A stretch of 64,000 nucleotides of DNA from Montifringilla adamsi (GCA_017590115.1 JAGGNK010012892.1:3661524-3725523), one strand, 5' to 3'; positions 49,901 through 62,407 are shown, counted from the first letter of the stretch. Numbers and translations are program-made. The notes: generated by a model from the sequence alone, not told the origin.

Positions 49901-52842
49901 ATGGTAGTCTTTTTCTTTTTCCTAACCTTTCATTAGAAATATATGCACAGTTTTAAGGGTATCTTTCAGAAAGTAATAGAAGAAAGACTATCTCGTTTCA
50001 TTACGCCCTGAGATCCCCACTATTATTCAAAATACTTAAGGTAATAAAAAAAAATTGTTGAAAAGCTCCTAAAAGTTGCTATAATTGGCAGTCCTGGTCA
50101 GGCACAGCCAAGCAATACTATCAATTCATTCATACCACACACACACACATATGCAACAACCTGTGGCACAGGCATCACAGTTACTGCTTCCCCATTTCTA
50201 TGGGGAGTATTTCTCTGATTTTTGAAATGCACAGCAACTGAGTTTTCCAAAAACCCTCCACCATGCTCCCTCATCTTTTGGTAAGAGCCCATTGTCAAGT
50301 CATAGACGTTGAAACTTTTGAACTGAGCGTGTGCTGGCTGCACATTTGCTGTTTACTGCCAGGTGCTGTCTGCAAGCCAGTCCTGCTCCATTCAAGAGAG
50401 ACAAGCAGGCTCAGCCTCACATCTCCCCTTGCCACGCACAGCTCTCACTAGAAGCAGTTGTTCAGGCACAGTCAGATCAAACCTGGCAGCATGGCCAGAT
50501 GAACTCGAGCAGCCGTGACCTACACGCCAAGTTCCAAATTCTCCTCCTCCATGGGGCTCTGTCCCAGCCACGCTGCCTGTAACAGACCTGCAGCAAGGCA
50601 CCGTGGAGCAGCCAGGATCCCTGTCTCACAGCTGCACGGATGCAGCAGGCAGGACACACACGCACCCAGTCGAGCACATGGTACCTGTCTTTCTCAAAGC
50701 TGATTATCTGATGTGGTCTGACAGGAGCTCCAGCAAAGCAGTATCCTTCCCAAAGGCTCCCTTGCTGCGTGAAAGTCAACAGATGTGGCAGTGCAACAGC
50801 ATTTGGAAGGACTGAGAAGCCAGGCAGGAAGATTATTCTCTCCCTGATCTGGCACAAACACACAATAGTCACCAAGTGGAACCTCCTGTAAACTCAGTTC
50901 TTTTGGAGAAAATAGTTGAGCAGCAGGGAAAGCCACAAAGGGAGAGTCAGGAATTTATCATTCTGTCTATAAAATAAACTGGGAAGGAAGCACATGGCAG
51001 TGCCAGCAACCTATCATGAGCTAGGTGATGGAAAACAAACACCAGCAGGAAAAGATGACATTTTAAAGACATGTTCAAAGATAATTTCCAGTTACAATAG
51101 TGATCCACAGCACTGAGAAATTATACCTGTCAGATGACTAATTGGTGATGAACACCACATGATGGAGTGGAGCTGTTTGACAATAACTGTCAGCATGATC
51201 ACAAACAAAAACCACCAGCTACATCCACAACAATCCCATCCAGCACATTAATAAGGGAGCTGGGACAATCCTTCAAAATATTCTGCAAAACTGAGGTCAA
51301 GTGACAAGTGATTTCATTTCAGGCTAAAAACCTTTGTAATAATTTATTAGCTGGTACTTTTTTGTTGCACTCAGATAGAAAACAAATCAGTTTCTTACAA
51401 AGAAAAGCAGTCTAATCTAACCATACACAGCACTTTAGTCTGAACTTGGACAAATACTCTCCTCCTCAGATCATAAAGGAAAATAATTTCTATCTTAGAT
51501 AAAGGGGTTTTTTTTTTGCCTTAACCTCAAAGTCCTCTTTAGAAATCTACTTTTATTATTTTAATCAAATTCATTCACCCCACATACTGCAAGATAAATC
51601 AAATCACTTGCTTTGCAAGTTTAGTACCCAGAGACACTACAGAAGTTTTAACAGCTGTTGGAAAAACATTGCAGCCTCTGACATTTTTTACTGGAGTTAC
51701 TGCAGCCAAAGTTTGCTGCAAATTGATGATGTAGCTGGATTAGATGTTAATATGCAGCTTGATATATTATTCATGAGAATGAGTCACAGGCCTAATTAGA
51801 AACATGACAAGAAAAGCTTTTGAGTCCACAATCTGGATTCTCCCTGACATGAAAGATTTGACATGTGAATACATTTTCACTTACTGAGAGAAAAAGAGAC
51901 AAATGACCTTTCACATCTAAGCACAAAAACGTCATGCTGGAGATGCAGAACTGCCTTCCTGAGACTTTGGGGAAAAAAAAGAAGTATCCAATTTGAGATA
52001 AAAGAAAGTCTTCAAAAATGTGATTTACCCTTTGATGGAGCATTTATCTGCTTACAAAACATCCAGTCCATGTATCTTCCCAGTCACTGACTTCAAATAG
52101 AGGCTTTATAACCCTCTGCCAGGTGGGGCTCCAATAAGGTGGCACAGGAACATGTTCCATCAAGGCATTTAGGCCTGATAAGTGGAATTTTGAGAGAAGT
52201 CACTGCTGTTATTTTTTTTTCCCCCACTTTGGGTAAATTATTCCTTATCTCATTGCCTAAAAATTGGATGATTTAATTTCCACATCTATTTAAATCTTAC
52301 AGTCATATTCCAGGCCTAGATGAGTCTACGTTTCAGATATAAAAAGATGAAGGTATCACTGGATAAATTTGAAATAAATGTGGTCTGTCAGGCAGAGAAA
52401 GAATATTATGGGAAACATTTTCTTCAGCTTACAAAACAAGCGACCACAATATACTAATGAGCTGTCAGGAGGAAAGAAAGCACTTTAAACAAACTATTTT
52501 AACTTAGATGGCAATTAGTGTGACCCTTACAGTACACATGGAAAAACTGAAAGAATCACATTCCTACCCAGTATTGATCTGCCCCTGGTAAAACCAAAGG
52601 TTACCCCAATGTAAGCAAGGCTTCCAAGGAAAACAAACTCAAGTGGCACAGAAGCAACTGGGAGTTTTTCCAGAATTTACAACACTGAGCAAGAAAAGTC
52701 ATTACTAATAAGCAGCCAACAGCTTTGCACGCAGATGTCTTTGTATGAGGGCAACACTGAAGAAGATAGAAAGGAGTAGGTCAGGATGTACTAGCTTCTA
52801 AAATTAATAATTCATTAAAAATTTTGCTTGAGAGGGCTGTTA
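46966..52842. other. Unique non-coding DNA, two GC-richer patches
   Basis: No gene recognised. GC-richer patches at about 47140-47580 and 50310-50720 contain overlapping frames on both strands (up to 134 and 132 codons), which is typical of stop-codon depletion by composition rather than coding. A T14 run lies at 48131-48144 and a (CA)7 microsatellite at 50136-50149. Confidence 0.55.
50136..50149. repeat. (CA)7 microsatellite
   Basis: Seven CA units followed by TATGCA. Confidence 0.85.
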
Positions 52843-53450
52843 TTAAAAAAAAAATCCAACAAAAAAAATCAAAAAAATGGAAAAAATCCCAAAAAAGACA
52901 CCAAAAAACAAAAACAACAAACCAACAAAAAAAGCAACAAAACCTCCCAAAAAAACTAAAAAAACCAACTAACACCCCCCAAAACCAGCAAAATAACCTA
53001 AAGAAACCCAACGAACAAAAAACCCCAAAATATTAACAAAAAAACCCCCAAAAAACCGACAAAAAACCACCAAAAAAGACAAAAAACCACAAAAAAACCC
53101 AAAAAAAACCCCACAACAAACAAACAACATTAACACCACCAACCAAACACAGTAACATAAAACCTCACCAAAAAACACCCAACAAAAAAAAAAAAAAAAA
53201 AAAAAAAAAAAACAAAAAAAAATTTAAAAAAAGAAGGGAAAATAAAGAAACCCAACGAACAAAAAACCCCAAAATATTAACAAAAAAACCCCCAAAAAAC
53301 CGACAAAAAACCACCAAAAAAGACAAAAAACCACAAAAAAACCCAAAAAAAACCCCACAACAAACAAACAACATTAACACCACCAACCAAACACAGTAAC
53401 ACAAAACCTCACCAAAAAACACCCAAAAAAAAAAAAAAAAAAAAACTAAA
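52843..53450. repeat. Extended A/C-only tract (about 600 bp)
   Basis: For about 600 bases the plus strand is almost only A and C. G and T are rare, and the minus strand is correspondingly G/T. Runs of A alternate with CC, CCC and CCCC. Two pure A runs occur (29 bases at 53184-53212, about 21 bases near 53425-53445). The tract contains a near-perfect 184-bp duplication described separately. Phe/Gly/Val-rich frames on the minus strand and Lys/Asn/Gln/Pro-rich frames on the plus strand are products of this composition, not genes. Clustered GGG/GGGG on the minus strand could allow G-quadruplexes. Confidence 0.85.
52999..53426. repeat. 184-bp duplication, period 244 bp, one mismatch
   Basis: Positions 52999-53182 and 53243-53426 are identical except for T at 53158 against C at 53402. 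They are separated by a 60-bp A-rich spacer that includes A29. Non-repetitive landmarks such as CAACGAAC, AATATTAAC, AACCGAC and AACACAGTAAC are present in the same order in both, so this is a real block copy and not only shared low complexity. Either it is a very recent tandem duplication or an assembly or consensus artefact in difficult sequence. Confidence 0.9.
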
Positions 53451-54400
53451 CCAACAACAACTTGAGAAAGGCAGTGTAACACCTCAGAATCAATGTTCTC
53501 CACATCCTTACTTGTACAGGCCCAGCTCCTGAGCTCTCTAAAACACGCAATCACAAAGAGATTTCACTTACCCCAAGCTGCTTTTGTTTCCTGTAAGCAA
53601 AGAAAACATGAGCCCTCAAAAGGATAAGCAGCTATTTAGTTCTGAGATATTTTTTAGCAGCATTATTTGTCAGCAGGTCAAAACCATCTACTGGTAGTGC
53701 CACTCATTCCACCTGAAGGCACTAAGGAGCAAACAAGTCCTAACTGGATGCCTCAAATGACAATTGCAATACCTGGCCTTGGAATATTTTTACCTGTTTC
53801 AAACTAAAAAATTAATTAAAACCTTTTATATATAGGGATTTGCTTATTTTCATTCTTAGTGAAAACAGGATTTTTTAAAATAAAGGAAATTTGTATTTTA
53901 GAGGAATATGGAAGATTAAAGGTCACATATTTTGACTTGGTAAATCAAGACATTTTACACCTTCAGCCACTGCTCTTGAGATCACTGGTAAGTTCATGGT
54001 CCAGAGCTAGATTTTGAACAAATTGAAAACCCGTAGTTTAACGATAAAAGGCTTACCTTAAGAAAGACGATGAAACCAAAGAGGAAAAAACCCCTGAGAA
54101 AACGAATCAGAAAAGTATATCAAGACTTGACAATTTAAACCCTGTGAGCTCAGTTTCAAAGTCTTTGTCATCAAGCTGTAACATTCACCAAACACAGCTC
54201 CCCCAACGGATGTAACTCTTCACAGGGCTTACTGAAGATGAAAGCAGCAGCTCACACCCTTGGCATGGCCAGCAGCAGAAAAGAGACCCCAATCTGCCAC
54301 TACCCAGCGACCCCTTCAGTCTAGAGAGGGAGCTCTCCAAACATTGCCTCTTTATATTCTTCTCAGCCCACTTGAGATTCCAGTGGTTACCAGCTAGAAG

Positions 54401-54442
<42 letters not shown>
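54401..54442. repeat. Poly(A) tract, 42 bp
   Basis: The longest homopolymer in the window, followed by GAGAGAAA. No retroposed sequence is recognised upstream. Its length may be affected by sequencing error. Confidence 0.9.
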
Positions 54443-54445
<3 letters not shown>

Positions 54446-55316
54446 AGAAAACAACCCACAACGTTCCAGGAAAGGGATTTTTACAAGTTTGCTGTGCTAG
54501 TGTGTGTTTACACAGAATTTATTTCAAAGACTCATAAGATAAAGGTTTCAAAGACGCAGTGTTCTGCTGAGGAGGTTGTTTGTTGTGGCCACTCTCAAAC
54601 TAAATATTAAAACCCCTACTAGGTGATGGCCATGTACTAGAAGCTACACTAGGCAAGTGGGGCAAAGCTGTTTCAGAGTCTGGCGCTCCTCCATTTCCTT
54701 CTCCTCGCAGTCCATCATTTTCTCTCCTTTACTGACTGCCTCAAGCGATCTAAGAAGGGCAGATAGACAATACAATGAGCCCGTCATATCTTAAAACAAA
54801 CAAAAAAAAAAAGTTTAAAACTCCTCTCTGTCTGCTCCTGTCCAATTGCTTCATTTTTTTTTTTTAATCTCCACCACCACACTCATTTCTGAGCTTGAGT
54901 GGCACAAAGGAGTCAAAGCTCAAGAGGGAATATTGCACAAGAGCATCCACCAGAGGCACAGTGCACATTCTGGGCCCACAGTACTCAAACAAGAATTCCT
55001 GCTTATCCCAAGTGAAGGGTGAACACAACTCTGCAACAAAAACCTGGGGAGTTCTTATGCTAAAGGGGTTTGTGGTTACATTGCTGCTAACAACAGCAAG
55101 GTAATTTCAAGGGAAGAGTCCTAAAACATTCTTAGATTCATCAAGCTACTAAGCACCAGTACAACAGCTCTGACTTGCTCAAGCATGGAAGTGTATTAGG
55201 ATGTCTAAGTGACCATGAACCTCCATTTATTCTTAACTATGTTCTTAACTTGTCCCCCCTTCCCCAGGAAACATTCCAGTCTATCTTTATTCTCAAAAAG
55301 GCAGAAAAATTGAAGT

Positions 55317-55332
55317 TGTACAAATTTGTACA
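55317..55332. repeat. 16-bp perfect palindrome
   Basis: TGTACAAATTTGTACA equals its own reverse complement. A third half-copy, TTGTACAAAT, follows at 55334. Confidence 0.75.
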
Positions 55333-57061
55333 TTGTACAAATACTATCTCACAGGTTATTAAGCACAAAGGAGTGTGTACAGCATAAACCATTGGGGCTT
55401 TGCTTGAATTAAATAGAAGAATTACTAGATTTCATAAATGTATGTTTGAGGAAGGAAACAAGAAGAAGACAAAGAAACAGGCAGTGGGAATGCAACTGCA
55501 ACACTTCTACAGTGTCTCTTGATTTAAATAATGGATAGACCTAAACCCAAAATGCCAGGACTGATACAATCGAGAACAGAACTTAAAACAAAATCTAAAT
55601 TTTCCCCATAATGGACAGGATGGCAAAACTAAGTAGGAGCATTTCCCATGTGCTTGGTTGGTGGGTCTGAGCAGTCCATCAATACAGCTACCACAGCTGC
55701 AAACCCCACCCAGTGAAGTATTTAAGAGACACCTAACCTGACCTCTATGGGCAGCTTCATCCAAGCTCCACTTTGCTTCCCTCTGTTGTGATTTAACAGT
55801 GACCCTCTTTCCCAAACTAGCCATGTACTCAAGTCAGTGGGACTCCTCATGCCCTAGGAGAACCTGGACTGATGTTGTAAAGCACCCTTTCAACAAACCA
55901 AGGAGAAGTTCTCAGTGCAGCAGTCAGTTCTAATGGAGACACATGAACTGAAATGAACAGTGGAAGGAGTAACAGCTACAAACTGAGTGTTTACAGCAAT
56001 GAAAATGTCATTTATTTACAAAGCAAAGAACAGCAACAGAGCTCGATGTTTGACTAAAAATGAAAAATATCCATGTTTTGACTGAAGTGATCTCGTTGAA
56101 ACAGTGATGTTGACAGAGATAGCCCTAAACTGTGAAACTTCCTAGTTCTCAGTTTCTGCTAACTGCTCATGCTTACAAGTAAAGAGTCAGTTAATCATTG
56201 GGAGAAAAATCCCAACATGGAAAGCAGCCCCTGTGCAGGGAAAAGTCACTGAAGGCCTTCTCTTTCCCCACACCCCAACCTTCTGGCAATGAGGAAGCAC
56301 ATACAGACAAGAATTCAGTGAGGCATCTAATTCAACAGATCAATCCAGAGTGTTTTGCAAAGAAGTTAGAGATTAGAAATCATACTTTGACCATGCTACA
56401 CAGGAAATTCAGACTTTTAGAAGCAGTTTCAATATTAAGCCTCTCTGATAATGCATTCTGTCCCAAAGTAAGCTATTTAAATAAATGAATGGCAATTTCA
56501 GCTCTTCCAAATTTCCATTGCACTTAAATTATAAGATTAAACAAACATAATCTTCTTTAAGAGTTTAGTGGGAAAAGTTTCTACATCAAATCATTCTAAT
56601 CCTCTTGTTAATAGTTTGGTTGTATTTAGGGACACCATTTCCCTGCTTATCAGATATAACTAAGATTCACAGAAGTGCTTAATCGAGAAAATTCTCCTAG
56701 AATTATCAGTCAGTATCACAGTATCTGCTTCAGAACATGTTCTAGGCCTCTCAATACAACATCATCCCAGACTGCATTTGCCCTTAATTTATTTAAATCA
56801 GTTTAATCCCAAATGTTCTACATAGCAGAAGTAGAAAATGTCTCCTCACATGTGGTTAAATCACTATTATACTTGACTGCTACATAAACACTTGTACATG
56901 ACAATGTATCTGGCTCGCATTTGTGATCATTTTCTTTTCATGTTAACATTTCTTTCAATACACAGCAGCATTTATATATGGCCAAGGTCCCACAAAGCAG
57001 AGCTTGGCAGCAGCTGGGGGTACTACAGTGCAGTCACAGCCACCTGCCAGTGCAGCTGGCC

Positions 57062-57178
57062 AAAATTAAAACAAACAGAAGCAAAAACAAACAAACCCTA
57101 ACAAAATTTTTAAAAAAAATTTTTAAAAATTTATAAAAACAACAACAAAAACCAAACAAATAACAAACCCCCAAACAC
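57062..57178. repeat. A/C- and A/T-rich low-complexity tract
   Basis: AAACAAACAGAAGC and AAACAAACAAACCC motifs are followed by an AT-only self-complementary segment (TTTTTAAAAAAAATTTTTAA) and then more A/C sequence (AACAACAACAAAAACC). Confidence 0.75.
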
Positions 57179-59330
57179 TAAAGGTGATTGGCCCATTGGC
57201 CTGGTTACTAATAATATAAGAAAGCAACTATTAAAGATGACACATGGGACACCAGCTGGCCAGAGCCAATCCCTAGATATCCCATAACTTGCCTTTCTGT
57301 GCAAACACAGAGGTTTCAGTTGCCCACCTTTCAGAGACTGAAGCCTGCAGACTGGGTTGAACATTCAGCAGTGTCTACTTGAGTTATCTGAAGCTTCCCA
57401 TCCAGAAGCCCAAGCTTATGAAATGTGATTCTTCATTTAATTTCCTATATCCAAAATTGATTATTCAGATCTACTCATGAGACAGTTCTCAAGATCTATT
57501 GAGGACATGGAATGGTTTGGAAAGCAAACTAAGGAGCAAGGCACAAAAGCAAATTTCACAGGACTAGGGAGAAAAACAGGCGATTGTGTTTTTATTGCAC
57601 CATTATTAGCTGTAACTTGTAATTGCTGTGGGGCAGTTAATAGTTTGTTCAGGTTGACAACGTAAGTCAAAAGTTTATTTTTTAATTCCTGAAGCTGCAC
57701 ATTTGAAATTCTACAAGTTCTTACGTCCCAGGTGAATCCTGTATGCAAAATACTTGAAAACACATTCTTTATCAGAAAGAAAAATAGATTTAAGCATAGT
57801 TGCAAGTGTTTTCTATATTCATAGAATTCTCAAACTACTAGGTTAATTCCTGAGACTATTTTTATCTTTTGCTCTTGTGCTTATTGTTGTCTTATTTCAT
57901 GTTCTGTTACTACTTGTAACCTACATTAATCCTATCTCACTGCAGTGCAATAATAAAGCAAATAATTACCTAAGGGATGAAAAGAGTGTATTCCTCACTA
58001 TCTTGCATAAGGATGAAAACAGAACATTTCAGGGACTTCAACAACTCATTTCTCTTAATAGGACAAAAAAAAAAAACTAAGAAGCTCACAAAGGGCACTA
58101 AGCCATGCAGGCACATGCACACCATCACCTCATCTGACAAAAATGAACCTGTTTCTCACCACCAGCCAGTTCATAGACCCAAACTCCTACCCCAGCCCCA
58201 CGGGAAAGCAGTGTCAAGACACAGGAACCAGGAAGTGTCCCAGGATGCAGAGATAATGCTGCCAACATTTGAGCCAGCAGCCTCAAACACCCTGAAGTTC
58301 AGCTGTTGCTGTACAGCAGTTTCTTCAGACGGCTAAGTTCATGACCCTGGCTGTATTTTCCACAACAGCCACTTCAGTACAGGACTTGGTATAGTGAGAA
58401 GTTCTGGAGTTCCGTTTCCTCTCTCGTAAATTCATATTTCTCTTCTTCTTTAAGACACACAACTTGAGACACCTCAGGAGGCAACATTTAATTGCAACCA
58501 GTTCCCCAAGTGAGCTCGTAAAATATGCTATATGTTTACATTTTGTATCATGGGGATTTCAAGATTAAGACTCTAAACTGTATTTTTCCACTTAAAAACA
58601 CCTGTCAATTAAAAAGCTTAAACTTGGCCAGTTTTAACTCCAGAGAAGAATACTCTGTCTCAGACCACCATCCAAACACACCCTTGCTTGTACACAGCTC
58701 TTGTACCTTTTGGGTATCTTGACTACAGAATTAAAACATCCAAGAACAGGGGTACAAACACAAACACTTACATAAACAACTGAAAGCAACTCAGAAGTCG
58801 TTGGGTTTTTTTCATTTTAGAGGAAGAATTAACACAGCAGTAATAGAAATCACCTTTCTACAGAAGCAGCTCTCACAGCTAGCGCACTTCAGACTGCACC
58901 ACAAGTAGCTCCTAGGTGTGGAATCTAGTTGTTACATGCCAACAATAGCATGTGGATCTGCTATAGGAAAATACCACAGACACATTTTCCTCTCTTTTAC
59001 TTTCAGTTCCAAAGACAGTCATAAAATGTGGCTGGCTCCCTGGGTAGTGGTGTTAACACTAAAAACACTGACCAGCAGAAATGACTGCAATCACACCACT
59101 ACAATCTTCCACGGAGGAGGGCAATCATACAGATCAGTGTATGGTCAAATTGTCCCCTAATTCTCATAAAGTCCATCTACTCTGGATACCCTTACTTTGT
59201 ATTTCTGTTTCTCACTCATCGCAGAACTGAGAACTGGAAGAAAAATAAAAAGAACCATGGATAGTCCTTGGGTAAGAGCAATACTGGACTGTCAAGAACT
59301 AAAAATAATTGATAGCATCTGTATCAGGGA

Positions 59331-59347
59331 TTTTTTTTTTTTTTTTT
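59331..59347. repeat. Poly(T) tract, 17 bp
   Basis: A pure run of 17 T with no recognised element next to it. Confidence 0.85.
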
Positions 59348-61271
59348 ACTCTCTACCAGTGTCCATTTCAGGCATCCTGTTAGCTTGATTTAGGATTTTG
59401 TAGCTAAATACATGGGCTGCAATTTGAGAGGCCTACAAGAAAAAAAACCTTATCAGACTTCTTTTCCCCTACAAGTGACAGGTGTAAAATTCAAAATGAA
59501 AGGGCCTAGAGAAGGTATTAAGCCTAATTTTAGAAAAATATAGTATTAGCACCAGATTCCAAGGGGATGGAGATCCAGGAGCAGCAAGGAAATGCTGCCA
59601 GAAATGTTTTCTAGCCTGAAGAGACAAGCTAGAAAAGGAGAAAGCCACTTCTTTTGCAATGTGTACATTACTGAATGCAAGATCTATTGGCCCTTTCGGC
59701 TTCTGTGAAGACTGTAATTAGACTTCAGTGTTCTTGAGACTGCATCTGAGCAAAATACCAAGAAACTACTTTATACGTTAGCAAATGCAGCATTTAGAGT
59801 AGTAACTAAAAAGCCCTCTCTCATAGTTAAACGATCAATTCTTCATAAATCACAATCAAGTCCATGAAATGCAATACCTAAACTAAGTTTGGGAAGCAGG
59901 TTTACCTGCAGAGGGCACACAGAAGCAGGACACCTTTGCCTACTGTGCACCTACAATTTCTACATGATCATTATCACTGCTCGGGTGACTGAGCAAGCTG
60001 ACAGTGTATGACAGGTTATCCATCGTGTATAGAAAGTCACAGAAAAAGGAAGAGAGGAAGAAAATACAGAAGATTACAGTGCAAAAGATGTTGAAGGAGT
60101 GTGGCAAGGACTGAGGATTAAGGGACAGAAATAAGAAGAGACCATACCCTTTAAGTGTGACATGCTGAAGGGAAACTGCAAGCACTTCCATATTTGAGCT
60201 GACCACCCTGACTCGCATGCCTTGTCCACATTACCATCATTTCAATAAGATTTGCTTCCTGGACAAGCTGCCAGGTCTCCAGCACCAGTCCTACCTCCCT
60301 TCCATCAGTCTGCATCTGGGCAGAGAGCTGAAAATAGATCAGGGATTGCCTTTTACTCCATAAGCATTCAAGACAGCCAAAGAGCTTCGAAGGAAAAGGC
60401 CACACTGAGTGCCCAGGACAAAGAGATTTTAAGAAACTGGAAAAAGGAAATATTGATTGAGGGTCACAGTTATGTTGAGGGTCAGCCTTTCAAAGGTTTG
60501 TTGCTTTTCTACTGAACACCGCAGGTGAGAAAGCCTAGGCAGAAAAGGGAGGGAGAAGCCATGTAAACAAGCCTATAGTTGTATACAAGGACAGAAGCAG
60601 ATTCCATCTTCATCAGGCTGAAAAGAGTAGTTTTATTATTAGAAAAAACAAAAGCAAAAAAACCCAACATATATGTTCTCCCACTCCATTTAGACATGAA
60701 AACAATAAAAATGCACTGTAAAACCACTGCAGTAAATTAGTGAGTTAGAAAAAATAAACAGGGCACAGGTTAATTTTATCCATATCTATCTTTGGAAAGA
60801 TACACAATTACAACCTGCACCCCAGCTCATGCTTGGTGTTTACTACAATCTCAAACAGCAATAAAGTCAAACACAACAGATGACTGATGTTCCTACCTTC
60901 TGCTTCCCAAACACAGCCAAGGGTGGCAACAGCCACAGCTCCATTCTCCTGAGCCCACAGTGCAGCTATTCCAGCCACACCAGCACAGAACTGGCCGCAG
61001 GTTGTACAGCCCGTGCCTGAGCCAGGCATCAAAACGTGTTTCCTCTCAGGGAATGGGAGTCCTGTGCTCTTCCACAGCTTCTCCAGCTTCTCGAGGAGCA
61101 AAGCAAACCCCACCGCATCACGGCAGGTTCCAGCCAGGCTGAGCCCAGTGGGGTGCCGTGGCCAGAATAACTCAGTGGAGGCTCAGACCAGGTCCGATCT
61201 CCCAAGCCATTCCCAGCTGCAGGGAGCCAAGCAAGCTTAAACGATTTCAGCTCTTCAGTTATTATCAGCTC

Positions 61272-61630
61272 TGTGATACCAGCTCTTTAGCTTGCTTGTG
61301 GCCGTAGCAGCAGACACAGGGAGTGAGAGGAGAAGCGCTGTATAAGGTTCCGCAGGATTCTTTATTAGGGTGTCCCACGAAGGTTCTCAGTGACAGCTCT
61401 TCTGCCGAACCAGGCAGAATTAGGGGTTTTTACACCCTACAGGGGTTTTGGAAATTGTCCAACAGAAAGGGTCAGGGAAAGTGACCTATAGGCTTACAGA
61501 GAGATAAGCAGGGTCCGAAAGGCGGAAGAGAGGGGCTTCTAAGGCCCGAGTCGTCATGACTCGGCATTTCCTAACTCAGACTCCTGACCGCCAAGGAGGC
61601 CCTGCAGGCCCTGGGCCTGCTACACCACCA
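61272..61630 (-). mobile_element. Probable endogenous-retrovirus LTR, minus strand
   Basis: Read on the minus strand the segment ends ...GGTATCACA and begins TGGTGGTGTAGCAGGCC, giving TG...CA termini. It has a TATA-like GTGTAAAAAC and, about 75 bp downstream, a clear poly(A) signal (CCCTAATAAAGAATCC) followed by an R-U5-like, CpG-containing stretch. This order is typical of a retroviral LTR. The flanks CAGCTC (61266-61271) and CAGCTA (61631-61636) match at five of six bases, a possible aged 6-bp target duplication as in ERVK elements. The start could instead be at TGTGGTGG (61632) or TGTAGCAGG (61624). No internal retroviral sequence was recognised nearby. Confidence 0.6.
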
Positions 61631-61918
61631 CAGCTACAAAAGCCGATGCTTATCAAAGTTTTTTTTCCCTTACCATCTTCGAAAAGCCAAGTGCTGCAGA
61701 CTCCACAGAGCGTCCCTGCGGGAGAGCCGGCCACAGCTGCTCTGCTCTCCTTTCACCAGATCCAGGCAACACCACCTACAGCCATTTAAAAGGGTCATTC
61801 CCAACCTGAGAGCAAACATTGAAAAGTCATGATAATTAGAATCACCTGAGTAACAGCTGAGGTGACTTAGCTCCCTGCTTTGGACAGGCCCATTTAGTGT
61901 CCTTGTGTGGTGGGGCAG
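61631..61918. other. Spacer between two oppositely oriented LTR-like elements
   Basis: 288 bp with no recognised gene. It includes CGAAAAGCCAAGTGCTGCAG and CCTGCGGGAGAGCCGGCC, so the left part is rich in G+C and CpG. The right end carries the GGGCAG that flanks the next element. Confidence 0.5.
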
Positions 61919-62407
61919 TGTTGTGGTGTGTTTTTGTTTTATTAGTAGGTTTATTGTTTGATTTGTAATTTGGTTGTTTCCTTATGCTGTTTTCCTTTTT
62001 GTTCCTGCCTTTTCCAGGAACTTTTGTCAATTTTCCTGTTATTAAATGCTAGTTTCTATTTCTCCAAACTCTTATTAGTTTACTGAAAATGTTCTCCTCC
62101 CTTGAAAATTTGTATTGGTTTATACATTCTATTCCCTGCCTGGTTTTTCACTCCCAATTGTCCTGATTTGTTAAAGATTGTACCCTCCCCTGAGACCTGC
62201 CCCCACTTATAAGCTCATGTCCGCCCCCTGTTCGGGGTCCCAGCACGAGGAAGAGGGGACGTTTTACCATCAAATAAAGTTACCCCGGGACCGGTGTGCT
62301 GCTCTGTGTTTTATGCTGTGCCGACACTGGGAGCTGGGATTTAATGGGGCTCAAGGGGGGATCTTCTGTCCCCTCCTCCTGTCACCAGCTGGCTGGGAGA
62401 AGCGGCA
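61919..62407 (+). mobile_element. Probable solo LTR, plus strand
   Basis: The element begins TGTTGTGGTGTG and ends GAGAAGCGGCA (TG...CA), with an exact 6-bp flanking duplication GGGCAG at 61913-61918 and 62408-62413. It has a T-rich U3, a TATA box (CTTATAAGC, 62208-62213) and a poly(A) signal AATAAA (62273-62278) 65 bp downstream, followed by GTTACCCCGGGACCGG and a GC-rich U5-like segment. The signal order is that of a retroviral LTR and the 6-bp duplication fits ERVK-type elements. No gag-pol-env sequence adjoins it. The 3' limit was partly chosen because of the matching flank. The core at 62150-62300 is the most secure part. Confidence 0.6.

Larger units (their letters stand above)
53451..61271. 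other. AT-rich unique non-coding DNA
   Basis: No gene recognised. Open frames reach 119 codons (57977-58336, plus) without family signature. A 16-bp palindrome (55317-55332), long A and T runs, and an A/C tract at 57.1 kb are listed separately. From about 60880 the base composition becomes richer in G+C and CpG towards the LTR cluster at 61.3-62.4 kb. Confidence 0.55.

Noticed and set aside
53020..53110. Interstitial telomere or ciliate-like TTTTGGGG repeat on the minus strand
   Set aside because: The spacing is irregular and the vertebrate TTAGGG unit is absent, so this is low-complexity sequence.
52781..53554. Phe/Gly/Val-rich minus-strand and Lys/Asn/Gln/Pro-rich plus-strand frames that look like repeated proteins
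   Set aside because: They are translations of the A/C-only tract. The shared peptide segment is due to the 184-bp DNA duplication.
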